Positions 8,047-15,276 of a DNA stretch of 16,737 nucleotides are shown here, one piece after another. Under the pieces are notes generated by a model. The model was not told where the DNA came from. It did no database searches and saw only the letters and a list, made by a program, of their open reading frames with translations. Position 1 is the first letter of the stretch. Every line of letters begins with the position of its first letter. The translations under genes and the position numbers were made by a program. Origin of the DNA: G963665215 sp963665215 (lineage in GTDB: Bacteria; Chloroflexota; Dehalococcoidia; Lucifugimonadales; CAUZJF01); the NCBI GenBank assembly GCA_963665215.2, contig CAXXWW010000015.1, forward strand, positions 1-16,737, read 5' to 3'.

Positions 8047-9330
8047 ATGGAGGCCATTATCGAGAGCGTGGACGAATTCTACAGCGAAAATCTTGCCGAG
8101 GACGTCGTCCGGGGAATGAGGGAAGCCGCTTCGAGGGGCTTCTTCCTCGGCTCCAAGGCCCCCTTCGGATACAAGAGAGTCAAGGTCAGCGACGGGGTGA
8201 AGGAGCGTCCCACGCTGGAGATTGACCCGGCCGCCGCTCCGGTGGTGAGGGAGTTGTTCCAGAGCTCGCTTCGAGGGAACGGCCTCATGGAGATATGCAA
8301 GACCCTGAACGACCGGGGCGTCACCAACCGGGGCAAGCGCTGGTACAAGGGAACACTCCACTACCTGCTGAGAAACGAGGCGTACACCGGCACCGCCGTC
8401 TGGGGCAGAACCAGCAAGGGAGAGAAGACCCAGGAGCCTGTAAGGGTTGAGGGAGCGTGGCCCGCCCTGGTGTCGAGGGAGTTGTTCGACGAGGTGCAGC
8501 AGGCGATGCGGGACCGTGCGCCGAAGGTGCAGAGACCCGCCAGGGTTGGGAGCAGGTTCCTGCTGAGCGGGCTGCTCAAGTGCGGCGTGTGCGGCAGGCC
8601 CTACTCCGGCCAGGGGGCCAAGAGCGGGCAGTTCGCCTACTACATCTGCGGCACCCTGTTCAGGGAAGGCGCAGGGACGTGCAGCGCCCGCTACCTGAAC
8701 GCTCCCAGGGTGGAGGACTTCGTGGTCGAGAAGATCAGGGAGCGGATCTTGACTGAGGAGACCATCGTCGAGCTTGTAACGCTGGTGGCCGAGGAGATCG
8801 ACGCCATGGCCGGTGAGTTGGCCGGCAGGCTGGAGGTCATCGAGGCGGAGCTGGGGGACGTGAGGAAGCGGCTGGAGAGGCTCTACGAGGCCCTTGAGAC
8901 GAGCGAGCTGACGTTGGAGGTCCTGTCGCCCCGCATCTTCTCTCTGAGGCACCGTGAGGAGCAGCTTGAGGCTGCGAGAGACGATGCCGAGCGCCAGCTT
9001 GAGCAGCGCAGGGTTGCCCTTCCCAACACCGAGGAGATAGCGGAGTACGTTGCGGACTTCCGGGACTTCCTGAAGGATGGGACGTTCCCCGAGCGCAAGG
9101 CGCTCATCCGCAACTTCGTGGAGGGCATCGAGGTGGTGGGAGACGAGGCGACGCTGACGTACACCGTCCCCATGCCGAACGATGGTGTGACCACCGAATC
9201 GGCTTCGGTTCTTGATTTCGTCAAGTCCGGCCCAGTTGACAGGGACCGAACCAGTCATAAGAGAGACGACTCATCTATCCCGGCTCGTCTGGCTCAGCTT
9301 CGGATGGCCCAGCCGGGGGTCGATGCCTAG
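8047..9330 (+). pseudogene. large serine recombinase lacking its catalytic domain
   Basis: Site-specific integrase of the large serine class. Homology starts at about 8014 (EHADDSPTGKL) and the first ATG is 8047. Domains: end of the catalytic domain and its long helix (LMEAIIESVDEFYSENLAED), the Recombinase domain (from about residue 35, APFGYKRVKV, to about 150), a zinc ribbon (LLKCGVCGRPYSG with later Cys in YYICG and GTCSARYL), then a coiled coil (VIEAELGDVRKRLERLYEAL...) and a C-terminal tail. The ~120-130 N-terminal residues with the catalytic Ser and Arg residues are gone, replaced by the ISNCY fragment, so strand exchange is impossible. Such enzymes carry integrative elements, so this may be the relic integrase of the element bearing the downstream cassette. 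Confidence 0.88.
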
Positions 9331-9692
9331 GTTGCGCGCCACGCCCGTCCCAACGGCTCCACCCTCTCCGGCAGGCTGTTGTAGGGCACGCGATTGTCTA
9401 AGAGCCCCGCCCCGGCTTGAATGGACCCAACCCGACCGCCCACGAGTATCTGAGTTTTCCGTGTCTATTGATTCCAAAGAATGAAGGTTCTTGAATCTGA
9501 CCAGTTTGGTGGAACTCGGCGCCTACGCCGAGCGGGTCGGATACCTGAATGACAAGGCAAACCACTGATTGCGCTGCAAGAGTAGCCATCGGCCCGCGTC
9601 CTCTCGCTATTTCGGGCAACAAGAAAGCCCGCATATATACACTGGGAGCGGAGCGGGACTCCAGAAACGCAGAAAGGCCCCTATACATAAGG
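9331..9692. other. non-coding stretch after the recombinase
   Basis: I see no gene here on either strand. It holds a perfect 7-bp hairpin with a 4-nt loop at 9515-9532 (CTCGGCG / CGCCGAG) without a T run, so it is not a convincing terminator. As the region next to an integrase gene it would be the place to look for an attachment site, but no paired copy is visible in the window. Confidence 0.4.
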
Positions 9693-9735
9693 AAAGGGGC
9701 AGGTGACCGCTGTCACGACGGTCACCTGCCCCTTT
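9693..9735. terminator. strong bidirectional-looking hairpin terminator
   Basis: Perfect 17-bp inverted repeat: left stem 9693-9709 (AAAGGGGCAGGTGACCG), 9-nt loop, right stem 9719-9735. The outer A and T runs give a T tail on either strand. It lies 18 nt beyond the stop of the minus-strand gene ending at 9753, so it most likely closes the long minus-strand operon. Confidence 0.85.
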
Positions 9736-9752
9736 TGCTCCTAGCTCGGCTC

Positions 9753-10232
9753 TTAGAACAGCCTCAGCGCCTCCGGCTGGTTTTCGCCTGTCCCTCTCTC
9801 GGCAGTTGAGTCTTGCCCCGCCGATCCCTGTGCTCGGCGAGGCTGACGCCCGGTCGAGGGAGCGGGCCTCGCGTGAGCGGGGTACCTGAGTGCGTCTTCC
9901 CACCTGGCCCTCGCCCTTTCGAGCACCGCCGGGATTTCCCCCACGAGCCCGGAGAGGTCCGGAGCATCGACCGGCTCGATGTGCGGGTCCGACGAGGGCT
10001 GCTTCACCCCGATGGTGGCCCTGCCTTCTTTGATCGACACGACGACCTTCAGGTCCTCCGTCGGAATGGCCGCCTCCTCGGCGTCTTCCGAATCATTCTC
10101 CTCGCGGTCGGTCTCACTGTTGGAATCTTCTTCGACAGCCGCAGCTTTGTCGCCTGCCATTTCGCCGAAGAGACTCTCGTAGGCGCTCAGGGCATCCGAA
10201 CGGGTTGCTTCCGTTCCAGTTTCGTCAGGCAT
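9753..10232 (-). CDS. acidic hypothetical protein, last gene of the PRTRC-like operon
   Basis: 159 residues. The ATG at 10232 is preceded by AAGGAG with about 10-nt spacing. Residues ~30-57 are very acidic and low in complexity (EEDSNSETDREENDSEDAEE). A more structured middle follows (LKVVVSIKEGRATIGVKQ, then LVGEIPAVLERARARWEDAL), and a Pro/Arg/Gly-rich, probably disordered tail. I do not recognise a named family. It follows the DUF2958 gene by about 50 nt in the same direction and ends just before the terminator, so it is likely co-transcribed with the E1/E2/JAB genes. The middle strand-helix portion could be a small domain specific to this kind of element. No function is assigned. Confidence 0.7.
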   Translation of the reverse strand: MPDETGTEATRSDALSAYESLFGEMAGDKAAAVEEDSNSETDREENDSEDAEEAAIPTEDLKVVVSIKEGRATIGVKQPSSDPHIEPVDAPDLSGLVGEIPAVLERARARWEDALRYPAHARPAPSTGRQPRRAQGSAGQDSTAERGTGENQPEALRLF

Positions 10233-10283
10233 GGTTTACCCTCTCCTTATTTCTTCTATGTCTGCGCTTATGTGCACCGGTCA

Positions 10284-10506
10284 CTAGGCCGCCATCCATC
10301 GCGACGGTCTCCTTATCTCGTCGATGGTTGTCGGCTCCCAGTACAGGTCGCGCTCCACGGCGGGAACGTTGCCGAGCACGGTTGATTCCGCCAGCTCGGT
10401 GAGGTGGAAGTAACCAAGCTCAACTTCAAACCCTTCGACGAGGCCGAAGCACAGACCGGTCTCGGGGTCCCATTCGGTGATGTACCAGCGCCAGCCGGTG
10501 TGTAAG
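10284..10506 (-). CDS. DUF2958 protein, exon 2 (C-terminal part)
   Basis: Second exon of a gene split by a group II intron. After splicing it begins with the third base of a Pro codon and reads LHTGWRWYITEWDPETG, then GLVEGFEVELGYFHLTEL and VERDLYWEPTTIDEI, stopping at TAG (10284-10286). These are the conserved blocks of DUF2958: the WxWY strand, the FGLVxGxExELGYFxLxEL core and the ERDL element. DUF2958 proteins are small, of unknown function, and common on plasmids, phages and integrative elements. Without splicing this half has no start of its own; the upstream open frame is intron sequence. Confidence 0.85.
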
Positions 10507-10564
10507 GTAGGCCGGCGGCGAGTTACTCCGGTTGCCCGAAGCACTTTTCCGTCGGCCCCCTTCC

Positions 10565-10598
10565 GAACCGGACGTGCGGCTTTCACCGCATCCGGCTC
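10565..10598 (-). ncRNA. group II intron domain V
   Basis: Read on the minus strand this is a 34-nt hairpin starting GAGCCGGATGCGGTGAAAGC and ending CGTCCGGTTC. The terminal GAAA loop, the basal GAGCC/GGTTC pairing and the internal bulge are all present. It lies 10 nt after the maturase stop codon, the usual place for domain V, and forms part of the ribozyme catalytic core. Confidence 0.93.
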
Positions 10599-10607
10599 CC
10601 CAGTGGT

Positions 10608-12434
10608 TTATGTCTGCCTCTGCGGATTACTTCGCCCGTGATGGATGTCCACGTGGCACGTCCGGCAGACCACGAGGGTCTTGCGCTTCCGCGCCGCCAT
10701 GATTTGTACCCATTTGGGCTTTTCCCGTTGGCCTTTCACGTTCAGGTCGCGAAGTGCGCGTATGTGGTGGACCTCTACGTCCACCGTGGAATCGCACATC
10801 TCGCATTTGTCCGCCTCGACCCGTTTGATGAGCTCGTTGCGGTCAGTCCTGTACCGCTGAGGCTGTCGGTCTACTAGGACAGCCTGCCGATTCCGCTTCA
10901 GGGGTATGCCACCGAACTGCGTCACCTTTGGGCGTTTCCCATTACCCTGTTCCTTGACGACCTTGAGGCAAACTCGTTTCCCATGCGCGGTATGCACGAT
11001 GCTCTTGTAGCGCCGTACGATTTTCCGGCATGTGGTCTTGTGCTTGGCCGCAAGGGTCTTGGCGAGCGACTGGCTCATAACCCATTTCAGTCTCCCGAAA
11101 TATGAGACGTTCACGGCGAGCCGGTAATACTCGACGACTCCCCGGAACTCCGACTGATACCTGTCCACGATGGAGTAATCCTCGTCGTGAATTAGCATGC
11201 TGCGGTGAATCGGTTCGCCGTTTTTCATGTAGGCTTGGCGGTGTTGTTCGATGACTTTGGCGGGAACTCGCAGCCCGATTTGGCCGTTGACGCTACGCCG
11301 ACCCCGTTGGTCGAATCGGTCGTTGGCCTGCTGGTTTATGAGTTCATAGCCGAGGAACTTGGCCGCCTGGCTGGTGGCGTGGGTTATGAGGGTTTTCTCC
11401 CTGGATAGCTCCAGCTTGAGCGAGTCGCGCAGGAATGTCTCCAAGGACTCCTTTATCTGCTCGGCTTCGGCCTTTGGCCCGATGAAGCCCAGTACGAAGT
11501 CGTCTGCGTAGCGAACGTATCGCAGCCGTCGGTAGCCGGGGTCGTAGGGGTCACGGGATGGCAGTTGCTGCATTCGCTTTCGCAGTTGCAGCGCCAACTC
11601 GTGATTCCCTGCTCGCCGGTGGTAGGCGGCCCGATCCATCAACAACCCGTATGGGCGGTTGCGTCTTCGCTCTGTGCCTCGGGTGTGTGCTGGTATCAGC
11701 ACGTTCTCGACGAACTTGTCCAACCGGTCTAGGTAGATGTTGGCGAGGATGGGGCTGACTATGCCGCCTTGCGGCGTACCGCTCAGCGTGCGGCCATACT
11801 TCCAATCCTCAACGTAGCCCGCTTTCAGTAGGTACTTGAGCAGGCGTAGGAATCGGTTGTCGTGGAGCTTCTTGCCGAGCACCGACAACAGGACATCGTG
11901 GTCGATGTTGTCAAAGCACCCTTTGATGTCGCCCTCGACGAACCAGCGGGTTCCCTTCCAGGTGTTGACCACGTCGCTCAGGGCGGTGTGGCATCCCCGG
12001 TGGGGCCGAAAGCCATGGGAGCGGTCGGAAAACTGCGGCTCGTAGTAGGCTTCCAGAATCATCCGGATGACCTCTTGCAGCAGCTTGTCCGGCCCCGTCG
12101 GTATGCCCAGGGCGCGGGTCGTGCCGTTAGGCTTGGGAATGTTGACCCGTCGCACCGGCGTCCACCGGAACCGCTCGTAGCGCAAGGCTTCGATGATGCG
12201 GTCGATTTTGGCCAGTGACATACCGTCCATGGTCTCTGCGGTGACGCCCTTGGTCGTAGCTCCCTGGTTTGAGTAGATGCGACCGTAGGCCCGCAGGTAA
12301 AGGTTCCGGTTGTAAAGCAGCCGATAGATGTTCTCCAGCGGCAATCCTCGTTCTCCGCGTTCGCGTATGACGTTCAATACAGTTTCGGCATTTCTCATCC
12401 TGAGTACCTCCCTGTTGTATTCCGTCGAAACCAC
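10608..12434 (-). CDS. ltrA: group II intron reverse transcriptase/maturase with HNH domain
   Basis: 608 residues from GTG at 12434 (AAGGAGG, 4-nt spacing). An ATG at 12398, with GGAGG 7 nt upstream and giving MRNAETVLNVIRERG, fits the usual family start and may be the true one. Reverse-transcriptase blocks are present in order: RRVNIPKPNGTTRALGIPT, SHGFRPHRGCHTAL, GDIKGCFDNIDHD, SGTPQGGIVSPILANIYLD and the catalytic RYVRYADDFVLGF. The thumb/maturase X domain follows (about residues 350-470). The C-terminus holds an HNH endonuclease (CEMCDSTVDVEVHHI, then VCRTCHVDIHHGR). This matches chloroplast- or mitochondria-like (CL1/ML) lineage introns. It should act with the intron RNA in splicing and retrohoming. 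The frame is intact. Confidence 0.95.
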   Translation of the reverse strand: MVSTEYNREVLRMRNAETVLNVIRERGERGLPLENIYRLLYNRNLYLRAYGRIYSNQGATTKGVTAETMDGMSLAKIDRIIEALRYERFRWTPVRRVNIPKPNGTTRALGIPTGPDKLLQEVIRMILEAYYEPQFSDRSHGFRPHRGCHTALSDVVNTWKGTRWFVEGDIKGCFDNIDHDVLLSVLGKKLHDNRFLRLLKYLLKAGYVEDWKYGRTLSGTPQGGIVSPILANIYLDRLDKFVENVLIPAHTRGTERRRNRPYGLLMDRAAYHRRAGNHELALQLRKRMQQLPSRDPYDPGYRRLRYVRYADDFVLGFIGPKAEAEQIKESLETFLRDSLKLELSREKTLITHATSQAAKFLGYELINQQANDRFDQRGRRSVNGQIGLRVPAKVIEQHRQAYMKNGEPIHRSMLIHDEDYSIVDRYQSEFRGVVEYYRLAVNVSYFGRLKWVMSQSLAKTLAAKHKTTCRKIVRRYKSIVHTAHGKRVCLKVVKEQGNGKRPKVTQFGGIPLKRNRQAVLVDRQPQRYRTDRNELIKRVEADKCEMCDSTVDVEVHHIRALRDLNVKGQREKPKWVQIMAARKRKTLVVCRTCHVDIHHGRSNPQRQT

Positions 12435-12759
12435 CTGTCCTCCTTCGCCATGTGCCGGGCTTTCCCCGGCTCGGACTACTACGAGGACTCCGTGACCATA
12501 GGGGTCTCCCCCCGTAGGCCATCCCGCGTTCCGGTGACATAGGACGTATCTAGCGCGACTTAGGTGCCCCGTTCGTTCCCTTGAATAGACCGCATTGGTC
12601 TTAGCCCACTCATCGGAGGTGCACTGGTAGCCCTTACATGCCAGTGCAAGGAGTGGCGCCGGGTTACAAGCGTTCTACCGGCGGGCGTTTTCATACACCA
12701 ACTGGGGACTGGGGTTCAGGCAGTCTAGCTTTCACCGTATCGCGCGGGCCTTGCGGAAC
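12435..12759 (-). ncRNA. intron domain I-IV RNA region upstream of the maturase
   Basis: No protein gene is visible between the exon-binding sites and the maturase start. The GC-rich, hairpin-prone sequence (for example the part around 12465-12540, reading GGAGTCCTCGTAGTAGTCC on the minus strand) is the structured ribozyme RNA typical of this intron lineage. Individual domain limits cannot be set by eye. Confidence 0.6.
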
Positions 12760-12807
12760 CAGCCCTACAACGCTTTGGGGCTGTAGCCGCTTTACCGACA
12801 TGCTGTT
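12760..12807 (-). other. EBS2 and EBS1 exon-binding sites of the intron
   Basis: On the minus strand AACAGC (12807-12802) and GGGCTG (12765-12760) are exact complements of the two successive hexamers ending exon 1. The spacing of 36 nt and the order EBS2 then EBS1 agree with domain I of group II introns. They specify the insertion site and support the predicted 5' splice point. Confidence 0.8.
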
Positions 12808-12912
12808 GTCCCCCTAGGCTTTCGCTTCGAGGTGGGTCGGTTGGCCCAGGGACTTCCTCCGAGTCCCTCTCGATTGGGTCGAGGATCCTATGCCGCGTCA
12901 CGCGGCGCACAC

Positions 12913-13088
12913 GGGCTGAACAGCTTCACTCTGGCGACCACGGCGCCGGGGTCGTCCGCACCGTCATTGGCGTACAGGGGCGGGATGGTGGCGGCGAGCT
13001 CCTTGGTCATGAGCTTGTGCCCGCGGCGTCCGCTGTGGCTGTCCTGCCAGGTCGTGCCGGTCATGGTGGTTGTTTCTTGGTCAAGCAT
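12913..13088 (-). CDS. DUF2958 protein, exon 1 (N-terminal part)
   Basis: The ATG at 13088 has AGAGGAG six bases upstream. The exon encodes 58 residues plus two bases of a Pro codon: a short polar leader, then MTKELAATIPPLYANDGADD and VARVKLFSP, the classical N-terminus of DUF2958. Unspliced translation would run a few codons into the intron (CAPRDAA) and stop. Spliced to 10506 the product is 132 residues, close to family size. It lies about 50 nt after the E1-like gene in the same operon. An internal ATG (LMTKEL) could be an alternative start, but the first ATG has the better ribosome-binding site. Confidence 0.85.
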
Positions 13089-13139
13089 TGGTTGCTCCTC
13101 TCTTGTCTGTTCTCTGCATTGGTTCGCGAAGGCTTGCCG

Positions 13140-13949
13140 CTAGGACGCTGGCTCGGAACCGGTTCGAACCACCCGCGCCACCGCCTCCGGCGTGGCGTAG
13201 GTCGGGGTAACGGTGCCCTGCTCCATGTCCAGGTAGAGGCCCATGAAGGGGCAGGTTCCCGCCGCCGTGCGGCGGACCACCTGTAAGACCAGCGACGCCA
13301 TCATCTGGTTGATGGTGGGGTCCTGTTCGGTGAGGTCGAGGGCCGCCGCGCAGTCCACGTCCGGCGGTCTGGTCGAAACCGCCGTCAGCAGGTCGGGGCG
13401 CTGCACCGTGGGCGCGGGGAGCAGGTAACAGGTCTCCTCGACGAAGGCTTGTTCGTCCCCAAAGTCCCGGTCGGCGACGTTGCCGATGAGCACTTGGCCC
13501 CAGTTGGTGTCGTTGCCCGCGTCGATGAGCCACCGGCGCGGGTCGCCCGGCAGGGACTCCGCCATCGCCCTGCGCGCTGTGGCGTTGTCGGCACAGCCGA
13601 TGAGCAGGGAGCTCCCGTAGGGGGGCAGGCCGGGGTATCTGTGTCCGTTGGGGCTGGCGTCCTCGTCCCGGAAGGGGTAGACCGAGTAGCCGACGGGGCG
13701 CCGGTAGGCCCGTGCGAGCCGGTCGGCGAGGGCCTGGCTCTTGAACTTTCCAACGTCCTCTGCGTAGAAGTTCTGACGCAGCAGGTTGTGGGGCTCCACC
13801 CGATCGTGGTCGACCAGGACGATGGTGGCCTCCCGCCCCTGGAAGAGGCGGCAGAGGCCCTCGGCCACGAAGCCGCCGGTCCCGCCGCAGCCGACTACGG
13901 TGATCCAGGGGTTGTCCAGCAGGAATGCGTTGTCCAGGTAGTAGGGCAT
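13140..13949 (-). CDS. PRTRC-type ThiF/E1-like adenylating enzyme
   Basis: 269 residues. The start at 13949 is fixed by AAGGAGGTGA with about 7-nt spacing, lying next to the stop of the JAB gene. Rossmann-fold ATP-binding motif VVGCGGTGGF (residues 18-27), the acidic nucleotide-binding stretch VDHDRVEPHNLLRQNF (46-61) with Asp47/Asp49, Arg58/Gln59, Lys68, and the E1-type CADN (119-122) are all present. Cys200 in VDCAAAL, followed by QDPTINQMM, matches the conserved Cys..QD..IN block of PRTRC ThiF proteins and is a candidate thioester residue. E1-like enzymes adenylate the C-terminus of a ubiquitin-like protein. Flanked by JAB and E2-like genes, it should activate a modifier, but none is visible in the window. 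Confidence 0.92.
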   Translation of the reverse strand: MPYYLDNAFLLDNPWITVVGCGGTGGFVAEGLCRLFQGREATIVLVDHDRVEPHNLLRQNFYAEDVGKFKSQALADRLARAYRRPVGYSVYPFRDEDASPNGHRYPGLPPYGSSLLIGCADNATARRAMAESLPGDPRRWLIDAGNDTNWGQVLIGNVADRDFGDEQAFVEETCYLLPAPTVQRPDLLTAVSTRPPDVDCAAALDLTEQDPTINQMMASLVLQVVRRTAAGTCPFMGLYLDMEQGTVTPTYATPEAVARVVRTGSEPAS

Positions 13950-13967
13950 CTTCAGTTCACCTCCTTG

Positions 13968-14666
13968 TCATTCGTTTGGTGTGTCGTGTTCGCCCATGAA
14001 CCGAACGCCCCTTTCCGGCCCTTCGAACACCTGGGGCCAGTCCAGCGGGGCGAAGTGGCCGTAGACGCCGACCCGGAGGCGCAGCTCCGGCAGAGGGGCG
14101 TCGAGGCGTCCGACGACGCCGTAGATACGGAAGCCCTGCTCGTCCCGGTCGTCGGTGGCCGAGAAGAAGGCGCGGGAGTTTCCGTGGGAGTGGAACTCGG
14201 CGACCACCCCTGCGGGGGGCTGGTACGCGAGTCTCGTGGCGGTCCCCGCCTGCGGGGGGACGACCAGCCGGTAGCCGTCCCCGTCCCAGCGCACGGCGAA
14301 GAACCGCTCGGTGTCCGGTGCGTCCTGGAACCAGCGCAGCCCCAGCTCGAACAGGACCGCCGGGATGGGGCCGTGGGTGAGTTCCACCTTCTCGGCCACG
14401 GGAGCGAGCCCCCGCACCGCGCCGGGTGCGACCCGCACCCGCGCCGTCAGGTGCGCGCTCTGGGACTGGACGTAGACGCCCCCCGATCCCAGAACGTAGT
14501 CGTAGCCGATCCCCTGGACACCGGCGAGTCCGCCGGGATGCTTGACCAGGTAGCCCACCGGCCCCACCCCGCTAGGGATAGCCACGTCTCCCCTCGGAGA
14601 CCGCCATCGCCTGGGCCACCGTGCACTGGGGAACCAGGTCTTCAGCCGGGTATGCAGTTGTTCCAT
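13968..14666 (-). CDS. PRTRC-type JAB/JAMM-domain protein (protein A)
   Basis: 232 residues from ATG 14666, preceded by GGGAGG with 6-nt spacing. This start overlaps the E2-like gene by 95 nt, and a GTG at 14585 is an alternative that would remove most of the overlap. The zinc-peptidase motif is complete: EFHSHGNSRAFFSATDD gives His159, His161, then Ser169 and Asp172 (HxH-x7-SxxD). Glu120 in PDTERFFAVRWDGDGYRL is the likely upstream catalytic Glu. In PRTRC cassettes this protein is thought to cleave or deconjugate a ubiquitin-like modifier. Its stop is 18 nt before the E1-like gene. The first ~35 residues (basic, Trp/Arg-rich) are unlike the rest and may not be translated. Confidence 0.9.
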   Translation of the reverse strand: MEQLHTRLKTWFPSARWPRRWRSPRGDVAIPSGVGPVGYLVKHPGGLAGVQGIGYDYVLGSGGVYVQSQSAHLTARVRVAPGAVRGLAPVAEKVELTHGPIPAVLFELGLRWFQDAPDTERFFAVRWDGDGYRLVVPPQAGTATRLAYQPPAGVVAEFHSHGNSRAFFSATDDRDEQGFRIYGVVGRLDAPLPELRLRVGVYGHFAPLDWPQVFEGPERGVRFMGEHDTPNE

Positions 14667-15276
14667 CGAGCTCCTCCCATAGCGCTTGCAGGTTGTCGGG
14701 GTGCTTCTTCGAGCGGTCCCGGATGTCGCCGGTAAGCGAGAAGAAGGACTGGAAGAACGACTCCGGTATCAGCCCCACCTCCTCGGGGAACCGGTGGCTT
14801 CCGGGGCAGACCCTCCCGTCTCTGAAGACGTTGAAGGCCGGGGCCCGGAAGAGGAGCTGCTCGGGGTCCGCCGGCCTGTTCAGTGCGGCGTAGACCCAGG
14901 GCGCACGCCCCGGCGAGCAGACGAAAACCAGCCCCGGCATGGGAAGGCGGAGCCGGGCGGGAGGCTTGAACGCCTCCCGTTGCAGGGCCACGGACCCGAC
15001 CTGCGGCGGCCTCCAGAGGGCAACCACCTGCCCGGTCTCGCCCTGATTCCACCAGAGGGCCTCATCCGGCAGCAGCCCCGAGGAGAACCCCAGGTGCTGG
15101 GTGAACACGTTGGCGATCTCGTCCGCCGAGACGGTCCTGACCCAGGCCGAGTCGCCCTCGAAGCTCCGCAGTAGGATGGTCTCGTTGTAGACCTCCAGCT
15201 GCACCTTCAGCTCGTCCCTTGACAGGTCGCTTCCGCCCGGCAGGGACCATTCGGTTGTTTCCACATCACTGGTCAT
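14572..15276 (-). CDS. PRTRC-type E2-like protein (protein B)
   Basis: 234 residues. The ATG at 15276 has AGGAGG about 9 nt upstream and overlaps the stop of the preceding frame by 11 nt, suggesting translational coupling. The diagnostic block is LLFRAPAFNVFRDGRVCPGS (residues 141-160), as in PRTRC protein B, where the Cys (here Cys157) sits in the position of the E2 catalytic cysteine. An RWD/UBC-like fold is inferred from family knowledge. It should accept the activated modifier from the E1-like protein two genes downstream. The C-terminus overlaps the JAB frame. No obvious truncation or frameshift. Confidence 0.88.
   Translation of the reverse strand: MTSDVETTEWSLPGGSDLSRDELKVQLEVYNETILLRSFEGDSAWVRTVSADEIANVFTQHLGFSSGLLPDEALWWNQGETGQVVALWRPPQVGSVALQREAFKPPARLRLPMPGLVFVCSPGRAPWVYAALNRPADPEQLLFRAPAFNVFRDGRVCPGSHRFPEEVGLIPESFFQSFFSLTGDIRDRSKKHPDNLQALWEELDGTTAYPAEDLVPQCTVAQAMAVSEGRRGYP

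Larger units (their letters stand above)
10507..12912 (-). mobile_element. full-length group II intron inside the DUF2958 gene
   Basis: 2406 nt on the minus strand. The 5' end is GTGTGCG (from 12912), matching the GUGYG consensus. The 3' end is CTAC (to 10507), matching the terminal AY. It contains a maturase gene (10608-12434), a canonical 34-nt domain V (10598-10565) and a GC-rich domain VI between 10564 and 10507. The last 12 exon nucleotides pair perfectly with intron segments: IBS1 CAGCCC with EBS1 GGGCTG (12765-12760), and IBS2 GCTGTT with EBS2 AACAGC (12807-12802), in the usual order. Joining 12913 to 10506 restores the host reading frame. The 3' boundary rests on frame plus the AY rule; one other in-frame option exists three bases away but ends in TT. 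Confidence 0.88.

Noticed and set aside
7867..9258. 463-codon open frame on the minus strand
   Set aside because: It is antisense to the serine recombinase, whose domains are unmistakable. The product is low-complexity, Leu/Pro/Gly/His-rich and matches nothing; it is a shadow of high-GC coding.
9515..9532. Hairpin CTCGGCG-CCTA-CGCCGAG as a terminator for the recombinase gene
   Set aside because: It has no T run after the stem and lies almost 200 nt past the stop; the hairpin at 9693-9735 is far better.
13449..14735. 428-codon open frame on the plus strand
   Set aside because: It is antisense to the E1-like, JAB and E2-like genes, all with good motifs and ribosome sites. A GC-rich shadow frame.
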